Assembly: GCA_016721925.1 (NCBI GenBank)
Contig: JADKHE010000006.1
Span: 141,501 to 205,500, forward strand
DNA: 64,000 nucleotides
Direction of reading: 5' to 3'
From: Candidatus Skiveiella danica
Lineage (GTDB): Bacteria; Pseudomonadota; Gammaproteobacteria; Burkholderiales; Burkholderiaceae_C
Positions 60,412-64,000 of the stretch are shown here, piece after piece. A program made the position numbers and the translations under genes. How positions within the stretch are numbered: position 1 is the stretch's first letter; each line of letters begins with the position of its first letter. Below the pieces are notes generated by a model. The model saw nothing but the letters and a program-made list of their open reading frames with translations. It was not told where the DNA came from and searched no databases.

Positions 60412-62022
60412 ATGGTGACTCGCATCGTCAAAACGCCGCAAGGGAAAAAACCCTTGCATCCGCCCCATTCTGCCGACGACTCGCTGCTGCTGATCGCCCG
60501 CCAGGTGGGTGCCGCAGCCTCGGAGGTCGCACTGAATGCGGCCCGGATGGTGCAGGAAAACATGTCGAAGACCGCCGCTGGCGTGCTCGGCGCCCATGAA
60601 GGCGAGCGCATGAGCAAGGTCGACCGGGCCTGGTGGCGCATGGATTCGCCAACCAACCTGATGATGATTGTCGGCTTCTGGATCCTCAAGCCGCGCGTCG
60701 ACTACGAGGCCGTCTGCCTGCGCGTCGAGGAGCGCATGCTGAAGTACCCGCGCTTTCGCCAGCGCGTCGTCGAAGATCCGGCCGGCGCCACCTGGGTGGA
60801 AGACCCCGACCTGAACATTCATGATCATGTGGTGCGCGAAAGGCTGCCACGGGTCGCCAAAGGCCGGGAGAAAGCAGCCCTGCAGGACCTGGTGGGCCGT
60901 CTGGCTGTTCTGCCGCTTGATCCGATGCGGCCGCTGTGGAAGATGCACCTGGTCGAAAACTACCGTGACGAAGAGGGCAAGCCCGCCAGCGTGCTGATCG
61001 TTCGCATCCACCACTGCATTGCCGACGGCATTGCGCTGATCGCGGTCACGATGTCCATGGTCGATGGTGGCACCGAGCCGCCGGTGCGTACCCCCTCGGC
61101 CCCCGAGAGTCCGGAGGAATGGATTGCCCACCATGTCGTGGAGCCGCTGGCCCACGCCGCCGTCAAGGCGCTGGACGCGGCGGGCGATGGCGCTGCGGCC
61201 TCGTTGCATCTCTTGCGCGAACCCGGAAAGGGCGTCAGCGGCTCGACTGATCTGGCCAAGGTGGCGTACCACGTGCTCAGCGATGCGGCCGCACTGGCCC
61301 TGATGGCAGACGATTCCAAGACACGGCTCAAGGGCAAGGCCGGCACCGCCAAGTGCGTGGCCTGGTGCCAGCCGGTCCCTCTGGACGAGGTCAAGGCAGT
61401 GGGCAAGGCGCTGAACTGCTCAGTCAATGACGTGCTGCTGAGCTGCGTGGCCGGCGCCATCGGTGCCTATCTGCGCGACAAAGGCGACCCGGTGGAGGGC
61501 AAGGACATCCGCGCCATGATTCCGGTCAACTTGCGCCCGATCAAGGACGCCTGGAAGCTCGGCAACCATTTCGGCCTGGCGCCGCTGGTGCTGCCGATCG
61601 GGATCGACAACCCTGTCGAGCGGCTGTACGAAGTGCGCCGGCGCATGCAGGCGCTCAAGGGCGGCACCCAGCCGTTGATGGCCTACGGCCTGCTGGCTGT
61701 GGCCGGCATGCTGGCCAAGCCCGCTCAGGACGCCATGCTCAACCTGTTCAGCAAGAAGACCACCGCGGTGATGACCAACGTGCCCGGCCCGCGGGAGAAG
61801 CTCACCTTTTGCGGCGCAACGTTGGAACAAAGTCTGGCATGGGTGCCCGCCTCGGGCGACGTCGGCCTCGGCGTGTCTATCCTGAGTTATGGCGGCGGCG
61901 TGCAGTTTGGCGTGATCACCGATAGCCTGCTGTGCCCCGACCCGCAGGCCATCATCGAGCAGTTCGAACCCGAATTCGCGAAGCTGTCGATGCTGACGTT
62001 GATGTTGCCCTGGGGGGATTAA
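60412..62022 (+). CDS. Wax ester synthase / diacylglycerol acyltransferase (WS/DGAT)
   Basis: A 536-residue acyltransferase joining acyl-CoA to an alcohol or diacylglycerol. The catalytic motif HHCIADG is at residues 200-206, preceded by LDPMRPLWKMHLVE. The C-terminal family motifs are MIPVNLRP and VMTNVPGPREKLTFCG. About 60 residues precede the usual PLS-like start region MSKVDRAWWRMDSP. ATG 60412 follows a GAGAAA site. Together with the divergent ACBP gene it suggests neutral-lipid storage capacity. Confidence 0.94.
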   Translation: MVTRIVKTPQGKKPLHPPHSADDSLLLIARQVGAAASEVALNAARMVQENMSKTAAGVLGAHEGERMSKVDRAWWRMDSPTNLMMIVGFWILKPRVDYEAVCLRVEERMLKYPRFRQRVVEDPAGATWVEDPDLNIHDHVVRERLPRVAKGREKAALQDLVGRLAVLPLDPMRPLWKMHLVENYRDEEGKPASVLIVRIHHCIADGIALIAVTMSMVDGGTEPPVRTPSAPESPEEWIAHHVVEPLAHAAVKALDAAGDGAAASLHLLREPGKGVSGSTDLAKVAYHVLSDAAALALMADDSKTRLKGKAGTAKCVAWCQPVPLDEVKAVGKALNCSVNDVLLSCVAGAIGAYLRDKGDPVEGKDIRAMIPVNLRPIKDAWKLGNHFGLAPLVLPIGIDNPVERLYEVRRRMQALKGGTQPLMAYGLLAVAGMLAKPAQDAMLNLFSKKTTAVMTNVPGPREKLTFCGATLEQSLAWVPASGDVGLGVSILSYGGGVQFGVITDSLLCPDPQAIIEQFEPEFAKLSMLTLMLPWGD

Positions 62023-62034
62023 GTCAGTCTTGGG

Positions 62035-64000
62035 TCAAGGCAAGTCCGCGTTCTCCACCACCCCGTTCCCCCCGCGCGGCCCCACCGTCCCCAACCGCGC
62101 CTTCAGCGATTGCGGCTGGCCGCTCAGGATGGCAGCGTAGCTGGTGGTGTTGGAGAGCACCTTCTTGACGTAGTCGCGGGTCTCGGCAAAAGGCACGTTC
62201 TCCGCCCAGATTGCGGCTTCCATCGTCGGGCCGTTGCGCCAGCTGCGCGGGCGTCCCGGCCCGGCGTTGTAGGCCGCGGCTGCCAGCGGCATGGAGCCGC
62301 CGAAGTCGTCGAGAACCAGCTTGAGGTATCCGGTGCCGATGGCGATGTTGGTGTCGCGGTCGGTGATCTGGTCGGGCGTGAAGTTCACCAGGCCGATCTT
62401 CTTGGCCGTCCACTTGGCGGTGGCCGGCATCACCTGCATCAGGCCCGAGGCGCCCACGTGCGAGCGGGCATCCATGATGAAACGGCTTTCCTGGCGGATC
62501 AGGCCATAGACGTAGGCCGGGTCCAGGTTGATTTCGCGGCTGCGCTTGACCACCGCGTCGCGAAACGGCATGGGGAATCGCTGCTCCAGGTCGATGAACG
62601 ACCTGGTGCGTTCGCTGGTGTTGATGCAGCGGTCCCAGACTTCGTTCTGGCAGGCCAGGTCGGCGGCGGCCAGCAGCTCCCGGTCGCTCATGCCGCCTTT
62701 GGTGTGCAGGTTGGTGCTGTAGTTCCATTCCCGCACGCCCTCGGGGCGCAGGCCGATGCGGATCGCATACAGCGCGCGGGCCAGTCCGGCATTCTGGCGC
62801 GCGGCCTCCTTCTCGGCGGCGGTGGGGGCGGCGGGTTTGGGCGGCAACGGGATGCGCTGCCCGAGTTCCTCCAGCGCCAGCTGTTCATAAAAACCACGTG
62901 GCGAGGCGATCGACTCGAGCAGTTGGCGTGCCTCCTGGTATTCGGCCCTGTGGCGCGGCGGCGCTGCTCCCGCATCGGTTGTTGTGCCGGCCTCGAGCAG
63001 GGCACGCTGTGCCGGCGGGATGCCGGTGAGCAAGGCCCGTGCGCGCCAGTAGGCCCAGGCCTGATCGGCGCGACCTTCCTCGCTCATGGCACGGGTTGCT
63101 TCCAGCACGGCCGGCCACTGGCCCTGGCGCAGGGCCGCTCGCACCTTCCAGGCCAGCATGTCGTCATTGAGGTCGGTGTCGCGCGTGACGTTGGCGTAGT
63201 AGCCCGGAGCGGCGTCGGACAGGCGATTGGCGGCCTGTTTGCCGATCACGCCCCATATCCAGTTGCGCTCTTCAGCGGTAAGCTGTGGCGCCCACTTGCC
63301 CTTGAGCTGTTCAATGGCCGCGTCCGTGTCGCTGGTGGCCAGCTTGATCAGCGCCAGGGTGATGATTTCCTTGCGCACCGTGCGCAGGGCGAGGTATTTG
63401 GTGGACAGAAACTTGGCCGGGTTCGCATTCAGGTCGGTCACCAGGCCCACTGCCTCGGGGGCCACGATCTGCACCGCGTCGCGGGCTGCGCGCGGGCGGT
63501 TCGCCTCGGTGGCCATGCGCGCCTTTTTCCAGACGTCCAGCGGCGCGAGGTTCTTGCTGCCCACCAGGCGTTCCGCGGCCGAGGTGCAGCCGTCGTCGGC
63601 ATCGCGCTGGGCGTACCAGTTCTTGCGCACTTCGTCGGACAGGCGTGCGTCCAGCACCGGGTTCTTCAGATGATCGACCAGCAGCGCGTAGCAGCGCACC
63701 TCGCGGTCGTCGCTCATGCGGTAGTTCGGATGCTCGGCGGCAAAGTTGGTCCAGTCGCGTCGCTGCCCAAGCAACTGGAGCCAGTCGTTGCGCATGCGGT
63801 CCTCCTGGTAGGTGCCGGCGTAGCGGGTCAGAAAGTCCTGCACCTCCAGGGCGCTGGCTTCACCGAGTCTGGCCTTCAGCTCCCAATAGGCCGCCCAGGG
63901 TTCCAGCACATGGCCCCGCGCCTGAGGCAGCAAGGTGGCGAGGCGCTTTTTGTCCCCCTTGCGGAAAGCCTGCTGCATCTCCAGCAGCACGTCGTCGCTC
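62035..64000 (-). CDS. slt: Soluble lytic murein transglycosylase (N-terminus outside window)
   Basis: The minus-strand frame runs off the right edge, so the signal peptide and first residues are missing; at least 654 residues are visible. A long alpha-superhelical U/L domain (AYWELKARLG to about residue 450) precedes the catalytic SLT domain: AYVYGLIRQESRF with the catalytic Glu, HVGASGLMQVMPATA and AAAYNAGPGRPRSW. It cleaves peptidoglycan glycan strands with anhydromuramic-acid formation in the periplasm. It converges on the acyltransferase gene, 12 bases away. Confidence 0.93.
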   Translation of the reverse strand, partial: SDDVLLEMQQAFRKGDKKRLATLLPQARGHVLEPWAAYWELKARLGEASALEVQDFLTRYAGTYQEDRMRNDWLQLLGQRRDWTNFAAEHPNYRMSDDREVRCYALLVDHLKNPVLDARLSDEVRKNWYAQRDADDGCTSAAERLVGSKNLAPLDVWKKARMATEANRPRAARDAVQIVAPEAVGLVTDLNANPAKFLSTKYLALRTVRKEIITLALIKLATSDTDAAIEQLKGKWAPQLTAEERNWIWGVIGKQAANRLSDAAPGYYANVTRDTDLNDDMLAWKVRAALRQGQWPAVLEATRAMSEEGRADQAWAYWRARALLTGIPPAQRALLEAGTTTDAGAAPPRHRAEYQEARQLLESIASPRGFYEQLALEELGQRIPLPPKPAAPTAAEKEAARQNAGLARALYAIRIGLRPEGVREWNYSTNLHTKGGMSDRELLAAADLACQNEVWDRCINTSERTRSFIDLEQRFPMPFRDAVVKRSREINLDPAYVYGLIRQESRFIMDARSHVGASGLMQVMPATAKWTAKKIGLVNFTPDQITDRDTNIAIGTGYLKLVLDDFGGSMPLAAAAYNAGPGRPRSWRNGPTMEAAIWAENVPFAETRDYVKKVLSNTTSYAAILSGQPQSLKARLGTVGPRGGNGVVENADLP

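Noticed and set aside
1..64000. CRISPR arrays, tRNA or rRNA genes, prophage or integrase
   Set aside because: No regularly spaced direct repeats, cloverleaf sequence, rRNA core sequence or integrase-like protein was recognised on reading.

Overview
The window is 64 kb of GC-rich, densely packed bacterial chromosome. Gene content points to a betaproteobacterium of the order Burkholderiales, most likely Comamonadaceae: argB followed by slmA, liv-type ABC operons, Bug-type (TctC) binding proteins, a PHA granule-region protein, and many CoA-linked catabolic genes. This assignment rests on gene content and codon style; no rRNA or tRNA was seen.

Region A (1-22 kb) is a surface-protein export locus. 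It holds the end of an outer-membrane barrel gene, a long RTX/S-layer-like secreted protein, a methyltransferase with a regulatory domain, and a SapC-family protein. Convergent to these is a five-gene minus-strand operon. Its first gene encodes a TnpB-like protein that lacks the RuvC nuclease, followed by two PrtD-type ABC exporters, a HlyD adaptor and a TolC channel. A divergent glycosyltransferase, a DUF4347/RTX protein and a second glycosyltransferase complete the set. Housekeeping argB and slmA sit inside it. The RTX gene and the SapC gene are both interrupted by frame shifts whose fragments remain coding-like, so either the assembly has indels here or the genes are freshly broken.

Region B (22-35 kb) is a fatty-acid/acyl-CoA degradation cluster. 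TetR regulator 1, an acyl-CoA dehydrogenase, a DUF2147 protein, a FadN-type bifunctional enzyme, a DUF4442 hotdog protein, a thiolase, a thioesterase, an SDR, a DsbA-like isomerase and an enoyl-CoA hydratase are read in one direction. They are followed by TetR regulator 2 behind a perfect 14-bp palindrome, a second acyl-CoA dehydrogenase and a frameshifted hotdog thioesterase.

Region C (35-43 kb) is a minus-strand liv-type transport operon (livH, livM, livG, livF) continuing into a long-chain acyl-CoA synthetase and two tandem, closely similar periplasmic binding proteins. It looks like uptake of a carboxylic acid coupled to CoA activation.

Region D (43-56 kb) is mixed: an enoyl-CoA hydratase, an acyl-CoA thioesterase, an Atm1-like ABC exporter, a zinc-peptidase/M20 amidohydrolase pair, argE, another amino-acid-type binding protein, a molybdopterin oxidoreductase, a lipoprotein, a lipoprotein aminopeptidase, a PHA granule-region protein and a LysR regulator.

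Region E (56-64 kb) has an operon of CoA transferase, HMG-CoA lyase, VOC protein and Bug binding protein, then an acyl-CoA-binding protein divergent from a wax ester synthase/diacylglycerol acyltransferase, and finally a soluble lytic transglycosylase cut by the window edge.

The strongest candidate for something undescribed is the nuclease-less TnpB-derived protein at the head of the type I secretion operon, with a perfect inverted repeat bracketing its likely -10 box.
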